Shown here: positions 1 to 12,650 of the stretch, in pieces
Position numbering within the stretch: the first letter of the stretch is position 1
Layout of the letters: each line of letters opens with the position of its first letter
NCBI GenBank assembly: GCA_022578965.1
Contig: MU400621.1
Location: 62,001 to 126,000, forward strand
Direction of reading: 5' to 3'
DNA: 64,000 nucleotides
DNA from: Xylaria sp. FL1777
Lineage: Eukaryota > Ascomycota > Sordariomycetes > Xylariales > Xylariaceae
Made by a program: the position numbers and the translations under genes
The notes under the pieces: generated by a model
What the model was told of the DNA's origin: nothing
The model's database searches: none
What the model saw: only the letters and a program-made list of their open reading frames with translations

Positions 1-1634
1 GTACAAGATATCGAGATGGTGATTTATTCCGTGAGCCACTGTTGAGCACCAGGAAACCTTGATTATGTAGGTACCCAGAATAAATAAAATATAATGTACC
101 TACCTGTATGAAAAGGGTCTGATACACATGTAGTGTAGTCCGGAGGGTTCCTATACACTACACGTGTACAGTTAGTTACCTCTCGTTGTCAGAGTCAGGC
201 ACACACCTTAGCTTGCTCTGCTAGGTGAGTACCTAGTGGCTATGGTGGTTTCAGACATGCACCTCCCTCCATACCCACCTACCTACATTCTGGTACATCA
301 AAATCTGCGCAGTATGATGTATATGCATACTACCTAAGGTACCTGCTGGAGAACAGCCCAATAGTACCCACCGCCCAACTGCCCACTCTCCACTGTCCGT
401 GGTGCCTAGGAAGTGTACAGCACAGCGGCCCCCCCTTCTGGACGTGTTCTGTTCTGGAGTCTGCCGTTCATCGACCCACGAAAAAGACAGCCCAACGGGA
501 GGCAGACGGTACCAAGGTAGCATTTGGACCTGCACAGAACACCTGGAGTCCTAGACTGGCCCAGACTGACAAGACTGGCACCAGCTGCTTTGTACGTTAG
601 GGAGGTACCTAAGATATAGTGTGCATGCACGCACTGGAGTACCTACTGCGTACCCACGTATAGTACCTACCTAGGTACCTAAGTATCTAGCCATCTAGCC
701 TATCATCACTACCTACACAACACAAGTCTAGGTAGTCCCCAGTCTTTTGCCCCCCCTTTCTGAAGTACCTAAGGTAGGGTGGACGAAGGAAGAGAGGCTT
801 CAATTCGAAACTAATCGCTATTGCTCGACACTCTCGACCGCAGCATTACTAAACTTCCCAAGTCATCTTCCAACTCCTCGTCTGCACAATTGCTGCCAGA
901 CCTAGACAGTCTGTCCAATACCTGCCCGCCAGTATCTGGTCTGGTCTGGTCTGGTCGGCCCGGTCGAGTCGAGTCGAGTCGAGTCGAGTCGAGTTGCTGT
1001 CCCTGTCCCTGTCCCTGGCGCCGTCACTGTCACCGTCACTGTCACCATTTCCTCTCCCGGTCCATCCACTCTCGTCCGCGCTGATCGCTTTCTGTTCCGC
1101 TTCTTCGGTCTCGACAGCCAACAGCCCGCCTGCCGCTACCTCTTTCCATCGCACAATTCCACCCCGCACCCCTCGAATCGCCGTGGCAACACCCATATCC
1201 GTTGTCGCCGCTGCCAGCAACCGGCGACGTTCGAAGTCGTGGTCCGGACCTGGATGCTCCCTACGCATCGGCAACTGTGTTCTCCTGCATGTTAGCGCAA
1301 CGTCTTCTTGCTGCTCGACCTCCTGAGTTAGACGTTACATTGGTATACCTAGTTCACTTCTCATCTTGTCTCTTATCACTTCTGATAAGTCGACTGCCTT
1401 TGTCCTTTGAGAGGCACCCAGTCCCCCTTCCCCCCTGACCATAGACTCACCCTTCTTGTCTCCTCGGCTTTCCATGACGCCTTTGCCGACGAGACCAGTC
1501 AATTCGATCTTGAGCATTAGCAGCCTGTGACCCTGGCCGGCCCGCTTGCCCGTCGAAGCTTTACTCGATCGAGAATACCTGGAGCTTACTCGTGGCTATC
1601 CAACAAGGAGCAATAGAAAATAAGAATAGAAGCC
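1..1634. other. upstream intergenic region / promoter and 5' leader of the LIM-RhoGAP gene
   Basis: No gene is supported here. The left 750 bases are rich in GGTACCT/ACCTAGGT-type words and hold one TACTGCGTA copy (644). A (GTCGA)n run lies at about 963-992, followed by CTGTCC and GTCACT short tandem words to about 1045. From about 1020 to 1530 the + strand is strongly pyrimidine-rich, as is usual just upstream of filamentous-fungal start sites, so this is probably promoter and 5' UTR. Small open frames of 60-140 codons on both strands look like chance products of this biased composition. Confidence 0.6.
963..992. repeat. (GTCGA)n microsatellite
   Basis: About six tandem copies of the pentamer GTCGA, directly followed by a CTGTCC-type tandem run near 1000-1018. 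It lies in the upstream region of the LIM-RhoGAP gene; no function is implied. Confidence 0.8.
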
Positions 1635-4600
1635 ATGGAGGACTATATGGATGGTTCCGTCGACGGAGATGATATTTTTCCATGTAAAGGGTGTGGCGAG
1701 GTAAGGACAAACGTGCTAGGAATCCTATCAATGCAATTCACAGACTAACAAGAATTCTACTTAGATATTAGAGGAGGGCAAAGCCTTTGAACTTGGTAGG
1801 TAGTGCCGCTCCTACCGGACCCTAAACTGGTGGTATCTGACAGTCTTGTTGTAGCTGGAAACCGATGGCATCTCAATTGCTTCCGTTGTAATACCTGCAA
1901 TACTCTACTCGACTCCGACGCAAACCTACTCCTCCTAGGCGATGGCTCCCTGATATGCAACAATTGCACTTATAGCTGTAGCGCGTGCGGCGACAAGATC
2001 GAGGACCTCGCAATTCTTACCGGTGAACAGGCGTTTTGTGCTGCGTGTTTTCGATGCAGGAATTGCAAGAGAAAGATTGAAAACTTACGCTACGCTAAGA
2101 CGTCACAGGGCATTTTTTGCATGAGTTGCCATGAATCTCTGATGGCAAGGCGTAGGAAGAAATCTAAGGCTGCCCAGGCAAAGGCTCGCGAAAAGGACAG
2201 TTCGCCCATGGTTGTGGAAAAATCTCTACCAGCACTCCCTCCCAACGCCATACCACCTAACGCCTTTTCCAACGATCGAGTTGACCCGGAGTCTGATACA
2301 CCTACTGAGCTTCCTACCGAGCTCTCCCCGCGCCCACGACCGTCGTATCCTCGCACCGACTCGGATTCGTTGAGCAACCCTCGCCCCGCCCCGTCTCCTG
2401 AACGCCAACCCGACCATGCTGGCCTGTCTCTGCCTTCTCACGCCTATCGGCCCAATCGAAATTCCACCCTTTTCTCGGGTAGCGATGTTGCCAGTACGAC
2501 AATTGATGACCAAAGCTTCTTCATTCCAGTTGCGTTAGACCCGAGCCCGCTTCCTTCTGCGACGCCAAGGTCAACGTCTGAGACGCTCGTAGATAGTAAC
2601 AAGAAGAGCAAGGATAAGGACTACTTCAGCGTTCCAAAACAGACAGAAAGAAAACCTGATTCTCAGTCATCCACGCCACATATTGCCTTCCAGGAGAAGA
2701 GCCGACAAGCTTCCTCTGAACATGATAACCTTCCTTCTAAAAGTCTAAGCAGGAAATTGTCCAAATCATCCAAAGCTGATAGAAATGGGTCGTCTAACGC
2801 ATCGTCTGTCGTTGGTGACGATAGGTCCCAGACCCCTATAAATGGGAAGTCTGAAGAGTTCAAATTGCAGGATGCTCCCAAGAGTAGGAAGCTGAATACA
2901 AGGACTAACTCACAGCAGTCCAACCAGTTCCAGGAATCCGTTGGCTCTCCTTCTGCGCGGACTGACAAGGATACTGTCGTCAATGGATCGAACCAAAATC
3001 TATACTCTGGTGATCGGACCAACACCCCACGCAGTTCGCAGGACTCACGACCCAGAGAAGACGACGACAGCCGTCAAATTGATCCTTTGGCAGCAACACC
3101 AGGCAACGTCTCCAGGCCTATTGCTCGAAAAGAGCTGCCTCATTCGGCCTCGAGAAGCGGTAGGTCTATATTCCCCTCCCTCCTTTTGCACTTCAAACTC
3201 ACTGTTCCTTTAGTTAATGGCCTCACCCGGCCTGGCCCGACAGATCCGAAGTCGAGTGATTCGTATATGGCCCCAAGAGTTCCACCAGCACCTCCGGGAC
3301 AGTCTGCGGTGCAAGACCCCGCTGGTGCAGGGGCTGAGCCCAAATCATCCCCGAAATTACCCAGATGGAGTGCCGGTGGTGATTTCAGTATGGATGAAGA
3401 CATGGCCCGTATCCTGGGGACAGATGAAGGCTCGTCTTCGATCCTTCGCCGCGTATCTAATGCCGTTCGGCATGGCCGCACTAACAGCATTGAGTCAAGC
3501 GCCCCCCCTCGTGTCGGCCATACACGAAGCGTCAGTGAAACTACACGTACAACCACATCACCCCGCTGGCCAAAGACTCCTATAGCCGAAGACTCTATGA
3601 ATGGTGTTGGCCACGACATCACCAGCCCCCTGTCTCTAACGGCCGGTGATGATAATGCATTACTAAAACGACGTTTGCGGAATTCAGAACAACGGGTAGC
3701 AGAGCTGGAGCGACAATTCAACAACGAGAAGGATCTTAAGAGTCTTGCACAGAAGGTTGAAGAGAAGCGTAAGACGGTCTCGGTACTCGATACCCAGACA
3801 GAAATCATGATTCGTCAATTGGAAGCACTCGCTGGGTACGTGGAGAGGGCAAAGGAAACTAAGAAGCCTGTCGACCCGCGCGACCTAGAGGAATCGGCTA
3901 TCAGGGATTTTGTCCAAAGACTAGAGAAACTGAAACAGTCTATGGCAGCTCACATCGAGCAACTCCATGCCGAGCGAGATCAACTCATGGAAGAGAAGAA
4001 TCGAGCAATAGCCGATCGGGATCGTGCTCGCGTCGAGTTCGAACAACTGGTCTCTAAGAACGCCCAGTTGGCAGACTTGAATAACGACATTACCCATCAA
4101 ATCCAGGAGAGGTTTAAGAATCACTCAGATACCCGGATACCAGCGAACGGGCTTGGCATCTACAACCATAGTAAGGGTGCTTCAAATAACTCAGTTAGTC
4201 TTGACAACGCGAGCATTCAGACCGGCACCACCATTATCGCACCTGAGCACGAAGAATCAATCCTTGAGGCCCGCCCAACAGTGGTCAAAATAGAAAAGAG
4301 GAACTTCTCTAAATGGAAAAAGGGCTCCAAGGCCGTGGCTCAAAATATTGCCAAGGGCGTGAATCGAACGGTTGTCGCGTTCCAGCAACCAGAGCGTCAC
4401 CCCCAGGGCATGGCCGGCGAGAGTATCGGTGTCCCGTACAACATGACTGTCACACCAGTCGAGTCCCCGGTTTCGCATGCACCGCCTAATGGCTTCAATC
4501 GTCAGCAGACGGACGCCGGCCGCCAAGGATTCTTCGGCTTCAAAAAGGCACAGACTATGCCGAAGCTAGGCGCGGCTGCAAATGCCTCCACACCAGCCGC

Positions 4601-5323
4601 TGCCGAACCACCGAACGTTCTTTTTGGCTCCGAACTCACAGATCGAGCCGAGTATGAACGCAGACAAATCCCTTCCGTCATAACACGTTGCATCGAGGAA
4701 GTTGAGCTCCGGGGCATGGAAATGGAGGGTATCTACCGCAAGACGGGTGGCAATTCACAGGTCAAGATTATTCAAGAAGGCTTCGACAAGAATGAGAATT
4801 TTGACATATCCGATCCTGATATGGATATTACGGCGGTCACTAGCGTTCTAAAGCAGTATTTCCGGAAACTCCCAACACCGCTACTGACATATGATGTCTA
4901 CGATCGCGTACTGGAGACGAATTGTAAGCATGATCAAACCTTATCATCTGTTCTAGTAAGATCTTAACTGATCAAACACTAACGGAATACAACAGCACTC
5001 GCAAGCGACCCAGAGAAATGCACCCATCTCCAGAATGTTTTCAATCAGCTGCCGAGGCAGCACAAGGATTGTCTCGAATTTCTTATGTTCCATCTTTCTC
5101 GTGTAGCATCGAGAGAAAGCGAGAATCTTGTACGTTACATATATTAGTTATATCGTATCTAAGGCTTTGCTAACCTAATTAGATGACTCCGAGGAACTTG
5201 GCGGTGGTCTTCGCCCCTACCATCATGAGAGACACGAACATTGAGCGAGAGATGACAGACATGCACGCCAAAAATATTGCAGTCCAGTTTATTATCGAGA
5301 ACAGCCAGACTATATTTTCTTAA
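1635..5323 (+). CDS. LIM domain Rho GTPase-activating protein (Rga1/Rga2 type)
   Basis: Predicted 1128-aa cytosolic regulator that stimulates GTP hydrolysis by a Rho-family GTPase (Cdc42/Rho in this family), controlling polarity and actin. Exons inferred: 1635-1700, 1765-1795, 1855-3159, 3214-4923, 4996-5129, 5183-5323; all junction phases agree and the introns are 50-72 nt. Two zinc-binding LIM domains occupy about residues 17-70 (begins CKGC, split by the first two introns) and 74-125 (CSAC..CMSCH). A long Ser/Pro-rich disordered region follows, then a coiled coil at about 613-768, then a C-terminal RhoGAP domain at about 945-1128. The arginine finger is in EGIYRKTG (about R976), and the end of the domain reads NLAVVFAPTIMRDTN. 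Two LIM domains favour Rga1/Rga2 over the three-LIM Lrg1 type. The 3160-3213 intron is a multiple of three and could be retained. The start is the only ATG giving the CKGC half of LIM1. Confidence 0.93.
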
Positions 5324-8300
5324 TGTCAAGTGTCCCGTGGGCCAATATCCCCAATCAGCATTGTACATACACGAACAACAAAAGAACGGTCTTTGCCCAC
5401 GAGACTCAACCCAAATTCATTACGATTGATAGGTTGAAATTGCTTCTTATTGTTTATTAGGACCGGAATTTCCTTCAAATGCGGCCTTGGGGTCCGTTGG
5501 ATCCTCATTAGTCTTCTATTCATGAGGGGTGTCTTAGGTAGCGGTTTCTCTGTCTTTACATTGGGAAATTTGATGATATCCTTCACAGCATGGCGGATTC
5601 TTTTCTTTTCCTTTCTTCAAATTCTGGATTGTTACTACTGGAAGCCTGCGAAAGCTGGCAAGGATATGTCAGCAAGGATGCATTGCGATCTTTCCCGTAT
5701 CTATTGCCAATGCAGTTAATCATCCCGGCTGTGTTTCTTCCAAAGACTCGGCGATAGTTGGAATACGGGAATCAACAAATACAGTGGTTAAAGAACAGGT
5801 GCCTAACAGCAGCCAAACAAATGACAAGACCCGCGCAAACAAACACCTGATGCGACTCTTTTGCTCATCTGGTTTTGAGTTCGCGTTATAGGTGTATGGA
5901 TTTTGTAGATCAACTCGTCGCTCCTTTATAGCCCCTTAATTGTTGTTGTCCAAAGCTGTAGCTCAGTCTTGCACTCCGGCTTTGCACCATGACTTCTCGT
6001 ACTCGACTTAGTTACAAGGAAGCGGGTGGGACCCCTTTCCTAGGTCCTATGGTTTGGTTGTATACCCTTGAATCTTATGTGAATTAAATATACCGCAGTA
6101 TATTCTACTGCGTATGTGAGTCTGCAACACGGGAAATAGTGTGGTTCGCGTGCTACAGTGTTCGTTGTATTGCGCTACCCATCTTCTAAATCACATCTCC
6201 TAGAGCATTAATAGCTAGGCTGTCTACCCAGTCCTTGATATTATGATTACTTCAGATACCTTTATGTGCGTGCTTTGCGCCAAAAGTGACGTGAAGGTTG
6301 TTTGTCTGTTAGGACAATTTCAGATCAACAGCGATATTTCTCTAGGAAGTTTGCTGAGAATCATGAGATACAGTCGATGTATAATTGAGGGACTTCAAGC
6401 TTCTTCGAGCTAGGTTGATTTATTATCTTGTCTCAAGATGGCTACCTAGTGGTTGTGACAATACATTACTCTCGCCGTATTGTCGGTCCCCTCTTCCCCC
6501 ATTTTCAAAACCGAGTTTCGTAACAAAGAATTCTCAGTGGCATGGATACAAGGCATTACGCTGACCTCCATCGCTGGCGATCATGTGCTAGGAGGGACCA
6601 GGAACCTTCCGAGCTCATGTTCAATTATTATTTTCACTCTCGTCAAACCTCAAACCCTCACCGGGCGAGTACTAACTAGCACATATAGCCTCTAGATAGT
6701 TATTCATTGCGGATCTCGAAGTAGAAGGCTATACCACCAAGCTGGCCACATGAGAGTACCATGGTTACACGTAGCACGTCTCTACACTACTACTACTCCT
6801 TAATAAATGCATCCGAAGACGGGTTCATAGTATGCTAGACTACTATTGGACCGACCACAGCAACCAGGGAGCGAGGAACAATACTTGATCTGGTTATTAT
6901 CTGACGGATGATGCTTGCTCCTTCACCGCTCGAGGTCCTACGCTAAGTACGCAGCCATACAATTTACACGTGTACACGAACACACGCATTCATTACTCTT
7001 CCAAACACACTAGGGACCGACACTTGCACTTTTGATTACACCTTATCTCAGATCAGGACATTGATGGAGTTTTGTGATTGCTAACTTCCGAGAACACATC
7101 TTGTTGCAACTATCTATTGAGAAATTGGCCTTGGTGATTATTAGGGCTGAGCGGGGGTACGACTCTTTGTCAATTCCCTCGCTAGGCGCAGAGACTTGCT
7201 CTGCCTGCTAATGGGCGAAACTACATTAAAAACGAGACAACCAGTCTAGCGTAGGACTTCATAAGAGGACAACTGTTTATATTTGATTCTTCGACAGCAG
7301 CTACACTAGCCGAGCTTTCGATGTCGACATCGTAAGACTTTTGATGAGACGATATAGGTATACTTGGTACTGGTAGATCAAGGGAATACATATTTAAAAC
7401 GAGACAGGGGGCCCGGTGAAAAACAGCCCTGCGGCATGGTGCGGAGGCACGTATCAAGTATTGGCGTAAGCCGTTATAGTACCACATACTGTATCCACAA
7501 CTCTCTCAGTACCTGGGCATGATACGTCTATGAAATATTAATGTAGGCTCATGGTGATCCTGATGAGGCGAGATTTCAGCTGGTAAGGCTGTGTGAACCG
7601 TGAGAGCTGTGACGAAGCGCGGCTTGTGTACTACTGGGGTAATCCACCTAAGTATTGTCAGTCTAGGGGAACATGTTTTCAGACACACAAACCTATGCGT
7701 ACATGGTATATAAATATACAGGTTAAGCGCTTGCGAACGAATGGGATGTGTTGCCTGTTCATCCCCCCCGCCTCGACACACAGAACTTGGTAGAAACCAG
7801 CAACGGTAAGCGCCGACGGGCAATTCATGGTAACTTCAATCAAGGAGATGAAGCTATTGGACTTTGAAATCAATCATTTTGCATATCACACACTTTTGCT
7901 CTTTCTATCGAGGTGAAATGACCGAACATCAACCCGCTGCGCGCTGCCCAGTCACTCTCGGTGTTTGTTGAATCAGGACGAGGGCAAACCGAAGCTAGCT
8001 AGACCACCGATAGCCGCCTGTATCTACCAATCGATGAGACGTGACGGTGGCAGCATTGGAACCGATTGGTGACTCTACGATATCGGGTAAGGTGTTGGCT
8101 TGTCGTCACTGGTGTCCAGCGCCGGCCTAAAGTCTTTTCGTAGCGCAGCAGGACATACACGTGTTCGATGGAGCCAGTACACATACATAGTAAGGCGCTG
8201 TAGGCGACGGTTGCATGAAGGAGTCTGTTGTTGCAGTGAAGGCTGCCAATGACCACACTTGTGGCGCGTCGTTTATGTATGGCACTTAAATCTCGCAAGT

Positions 8301-8682
8301 CAATGATTGGACGCTGGTGTCACACGCATTGCATGCAGGACGCTTCCTACCGGTGCTATCGTCTGCTATACAGGTGCGTCTGTATAAGTATGGCATGGTG
8401 GTAGGCATCGGAAATGTGAGCCGTCAGCTCTCGTAGAAACTACTGGCTTGGCTGAGGATAGGTCCCCGGCCCCTGGCCCCCATGTAAGAAGCCTTGGAAA
8501 TACTGTGTAAGACAGTTCCAGAAGCAAATATTGACAATGATGAGGATCAGCGCGCGGCTAATCGGTAAACGAAAGGCAGTCTTGACAAATCTGGCCAAGA
8601 CATGTGAAGCAGCTGTCAGAGACTCATAATGATCAGGAACAGGAATGCTGGTATCGGCAGTGGATTCCCCATCAAGAGAACC

Positions 8683-8711
8683 AGACCAGGAACCAGACCA
8701 GGAACCAGACC
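8683..8711. repeat. short tandem repeat, unit about 12 bp (AACCAGACCAGG)
   Basis: Two and a half tandem copies of a 12-bp unit made of AACCAG and ACCAGG words. It is non-coding as far as can be seen. Confidence 0.7.
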
Positions 8712-9100
8712 ATGCTCTCGTCAGACGGTAACTCAAATACTGTGTTTGGGAACCTGGCCAATGGTGGTGGCTCGGGAGTGGTACCGCTCTTGGCCTTCCT
8801 TCTACTACGTGAGGTTGGCACTTGGGAGATGATCATTGCCAAGCCAGTAACGCAGTAAAGCTCTCCTCGCCTCTTCTGTTAGCTTCTGACAGTGCCAGCG
8901 GAACCGAGACACGCCGCACTCAGGTTGCCTTGCAGCTGTCGAAGGATTCGAGATTACATACTGCGTATGCAATAGGCGCTTACGGCATTGTCAACTCATT
9001 TGACCAGCTACCCCTACCGACTCCTTCAGTAGTTACCTCCTGCCCGAATCGAATCATTCATCTGTGGTAGTGTACACTGCGAATACCTAGGTAGAGAAGG

Positions 9101-9125
9101 AGACAGACAGACAGACAGACAGACA
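9101..9125. repeat. (AGAC)n microsatellite
   Basis: A run of about six AGAC units in intergenic DNA upstream of the kelch gene. A similar AGAC run recurs at about 34129-34143 upstream of the FHA gene. Confidence 0.8.
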
Positions 9126-9827
9126 CAGCGGCCCCAGCACCCCAAGACTTGAGACTCAGACGAGGTCGTCTGGCCACACATGTCTACTGTACTTATTTTC
9201 TATCCGTAGACCCTAGACATCCATATGACAACTACCTAGTCAAGACAAATAAGAGATAGATAGGCAATAGTGAACCTGGAAATAGGTATTGGCGTGGGTG
9301 CTGACGGGGTCCAAAAATACAGTACCTAAGTACGTGTACACTAGTGTAGGACTCGACTGACATACACTAACCTGGATATACCGGTACTCCAAGAGTTTTG
9401 AGTGTGAGTGTACTTACATGCTGTAGAGGTAGGGGGCGAGAGAGGGAGAGAGGGCTTGGCTCGTCAAGGCCCTTCGAAGGAAAAGCCATCCTATCCTGTT
9501 CGGTGCTGTTGTATGCGTCTACCGTACGTACGTACAGTACAGTCTTGTTGGCCACCCCAAGATCTTATGTGCAGTAGCGTCGCCTAATTCGAGCCATCGA
9601 GCCCACTTCTGTCTCGTCCCCGGTGCACGACCTCATCCCAATTCCCCGGGAGCTCCTCTCACGTCCGACGAGGCATGTCCTTGACGGCCGTTCTGTCGGT
9701 ACAGTAGTGTATATTGAATGCTCCATTGTCGGCTCCAGGCTTTCGCTCCCTCTCGCTCTCCCATAATGTTTCATCCTCGACTGTGGTGAAAGCGTGCGTT
9801 TTGCCCATTCCTGGAGTTCTTCCCCCA

Positions 9828-11856
9828 ATGAAGGGCCGATGTTCCCCCTTCGTGCTTCTCGCGGTATGGGGAGCGCTGGGGAGACCGGGAATCGCGAGGG
9901 AGCTCGGGCTCGCGAGTCGCGATGATGCCAATAGTAGCGATATTCCCAGCGCCCACGACTTCGTTCGCCGCGCGTGCCACACGCTCGCCGTTCTTGGTGA
10001 CTACCTCTATATCGACGGCGGTCAGATGACGGAACGGGTCGACGGCAGCGCGCCCGCCGACAGTCCCTCCTTCAACGGCATGTCATCCCCTTCCAGGTCG
10101 GACGGGGTTCTTGTTTGTCAACATCACTAACTAGAACTATAGTCGCCACTACGTGGTCCATAAACATGACGGAGAGTTGGACGAATGACACAGTGCAGTT
10201 GCGCTCGATCCCGAAGGCAGCACCACTTCTCTCCAAACAGATTCACTGGACTGACCCTTCGGCGGAGAGCCTATACACCTGGGGCGGCTTCACGTCGGAT
10301 GGCTCATCACCGAGCCAAGCCCTCTGGCGATTCTCTCCAGATGGTTCAGGAGGGGGTGCATGGGCGCAGGTTACCCAGCGAGATTATCTAGACTTCTCGA
10401 GATTAAAAGGCACCTTTGGCTCGGCCTTCACACAGGCCGAGGGTGTCGGCTATTCGTTTGGCGGTGCTGTGATGAAGTCGTCCGACGGCTCCGTCGCTAA
10501 GTCGATTCCGGGATACGCCACGCCGGGCCTCGTCTCGTATAATTTCCAGACGGGTGTTTGGGACAACACCACAGTCACGATGGCGTCGTACGGCGGTTAC
10601 GGGACCAGTTTGAATGCGAGGGCCGAATACGTGCCTTTCGGCCCCAATGGGCTGCTCATGTTGCTCGGAGGGGCCGAGACCCCCGTGGACGCGACGAATG
10701 ACACCATCGTCGAGATACTTTGGAACCGCATCAGTATGGTCGATCCGGTCACCAAGAAATGGCATACCCAGACCACATCAGGCACCAAGCCACCGACCAT
10801 TGAATCCCACTGTAGCGTTGGAGTGCCTGGCCCCAACGGCACTTATGAAATGTAGGCTCAGGACGGCAACGAGCAGGCAAGACGGTCGATGAGCTGACGC
10901 TGATTCACAGATTTATATACGGCGGTGTATCGGATCAGATCCGCGGCACATCGCCCGAAGTATACGTATTGTCTCTCCCTGGCTTCGTCTTCTTCAAGGG
11001 CCCCGACGATGCGCCCCCACGATCCGACCATCAATGCGTGGTCGTCGGTAAAGGCGGTCGACAAATGCTGAGCATGGGAGGCGTGGATGGAGAGAACAGG
11101 ACGTTCACGGCCCCGACAACGGCGGATCCCTGGACATACGGCCTCGGCGTCCTCGACATGACGGAACTGAAGTGGACGGATTCATACGACGCGGACGCCG
11201 CTGACTACGACAGCCCGGCCGTGGTGAAGCAATGGTACGACGACGGCAACCTGCAGAACGTGCATTGGGATAGCGAAGAAGTCGAGGCCATCTTCATGAC
11301 GCAACAAACGACGTCGACACCGACGCCATCGCACACCCCCAGCGCGCTGGGAGGCAGCCCTCAGCCCACGGGCGTCATCGTCGGCGGAGCCGTAGGCGGT
11401 GTGCTGGGCGTCGCGGTCATAGGAATGATGTCTTTCCTCCTGGTGCGGCGGAACAGGCGTGCCCGCGCCGACACGCCCGACTCGCGACGCCGACTCGCAC
11501 CCTCGGCCGGCGACCTGCACCAGATCGCCGAGTACAAGCCGGAGCCCTGGCCCAAGGATTATCATCGCGGCCCTCGGTACTACTCGCCCGATTCCATCCT
11601 CAGCGGCCCGACCGTCCACTCGCCGCCCATGTCGCCGCAGCCACGCTACGACGAGACGCGCGAGATCTGGCGGAGCGAGCTTTCGGGGCATCAGGACGGC
11701 ATCGTGACCACTGTGGCGGCCGTGCGCGTCGGCGAGCTGCCGGGCACCGAACCTTGCGTCGGCGAGCTCGACCCGAATACCCAGTGGGCTCACGAGTTAC
11801 CGGCACCCCTAGAGAGTGATAGGACCGAACTGCCAGATCGGAAGTACTCGCGGTGA
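9828..11856 (+). CDS. secreted kelch-repeat single-pass membrane protein
   Basis: Predicted type I plasma-membrane protein of unknown function: an N-terminal signal peptide (MKGRCSPFVLLAVWGALG), an extracellular kelch beta-propeller, one transmembrane helix (about 11371-11445, VIVGGAVGGVLGVAVIGMMS with RRNRR after it) and a Pro/Ser-rich cytosolic tail containing EPWPKD. Propeller evidence is repeated GG-containing blades (YIDGG, YTWGG, YSFGG, MLLGG, FIYGG, LSMGG) followed by W/F and Asp-rich loops. Intron 2 is clear (10852-10910; exon 3 starts 10911). Intron 1 lies between about 10060 and 10142, but its junctions are ambiguous: frame-compatible pairs include 10097-10134, which is very short, and 10021-10142 or 10063-10142, which use the acceptor after the CACTAAC branch site. 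Such proteins are common in filamentous fungi and often called kelch receptors or galactose oxidase-like; no catalytic residues are visible. The start is the ATG that gives a signal peptide. Confidence 0.85.
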
Positions 11857-12650
11857 AGCGCGTGGCCACATCATATATACAGCAACACTTACACATACAC
11901 ATACATGCACATGCACATGCATACCTACGCATACGCTCTTTGCGGACCTTTTCATTTCCGTCCTTCCTGTTTTACAAGTCTGTCTCATGGGAAGGGGATA
12001 ACGACTAACTCCCCCCTTGACTACCTACGGCTATCAGCCTGTTGGACATAGAATACGATACCCGGTCATGACGAAACCATAGTATTATTTGTATAATCCA
12101 CAGTCTTCCTTTTGGTTGGCGTTCGGGAGATAGGACATGTATTATATAATAAGGCTGTTTCTTATCCCTATATGGGTAGCGTGAACCTGTGGAAAACCTG
12201 TGGAAAACCTGTGGTCTCGTCCCTCCACGACACATCTATAACCAGACTGTGAAGTCGTAGAATAGCTGGCGCCGTTGCCAACTAAGTAGATATATCCGAT
12301 GCAGAACCTGTGAATCGAACATGCTAGACGTGTCCCTCGACTTACATTACTCTTATCTATAGTATACCACGCACATGGTTCGCCTAGGAGGACGTGTTGT
12401 AGCCGAGGAATCGAGTTGACTTCGTAGCTAACAGTCGCAGCGTGCTACAAATCATATATTTATTTTCCTTGTTTCCCCGTGCGTGACACAGGATCTGATT
12501 TTCGTTGGTATCGGGCATGTCGTTAAACATTCCTCACGGCCTACCGCCTCAGCCATAGCTCCGACCGGCTAGACGCGACTACTCTCTCTAATCTGGGTCG
12601 GATCCCTTGCATTTTCGACGTCCTCTTGTTTTAGACTGCATCTCCCACTC
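11857..12650. other. convergent intergenic region (3' flanks of kelch and FYV7 genes)
   Basis: Tail-to-tail spacer. It begins with a CA-rich run (ACACATACAC and ATGCACATGC words, about 11886-11920) and contains three tandem copies of an 11-bp unit, AAAACCTGTGG, at 12184-12213. No gene is supported. Confidence 0.6.
12184..12213. repeat. 11-bp tandem repeat, three copies
   Basis: Three head-to-tail copies of the unit AAAACCTGTGG (first copy incomplete), in the spacer between two convergent genes. Confidence 0.8.

Larger units (their letters stand above)
5324..9827. other. 4.5-kb intergenic stretch without a supported gene
   Basis: No open frame here exceeds about 105 codons and none resembles a known family or extends across plausible introns. 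The DNA is moderately AT-rich. It contains an imperfect palindrome at 6090-6115 around TACTGCGTA, another TACTGCGTA at 8959, a GACCAGGAACCA-type tandem repeat at 8683-8711, one ACCTAGGT at 9085 and an (AGAC)n run at about 9101-9125. The last 400 bases are probably the promoter of the kelch gene. Confidence 0.6.

Noticed and set aside
3140..3808. 222-codon frame antisense to the LIM-RhoGAP gene
   Set aside because: Overlaps the coding sequence in antisense and shows no family similarity.
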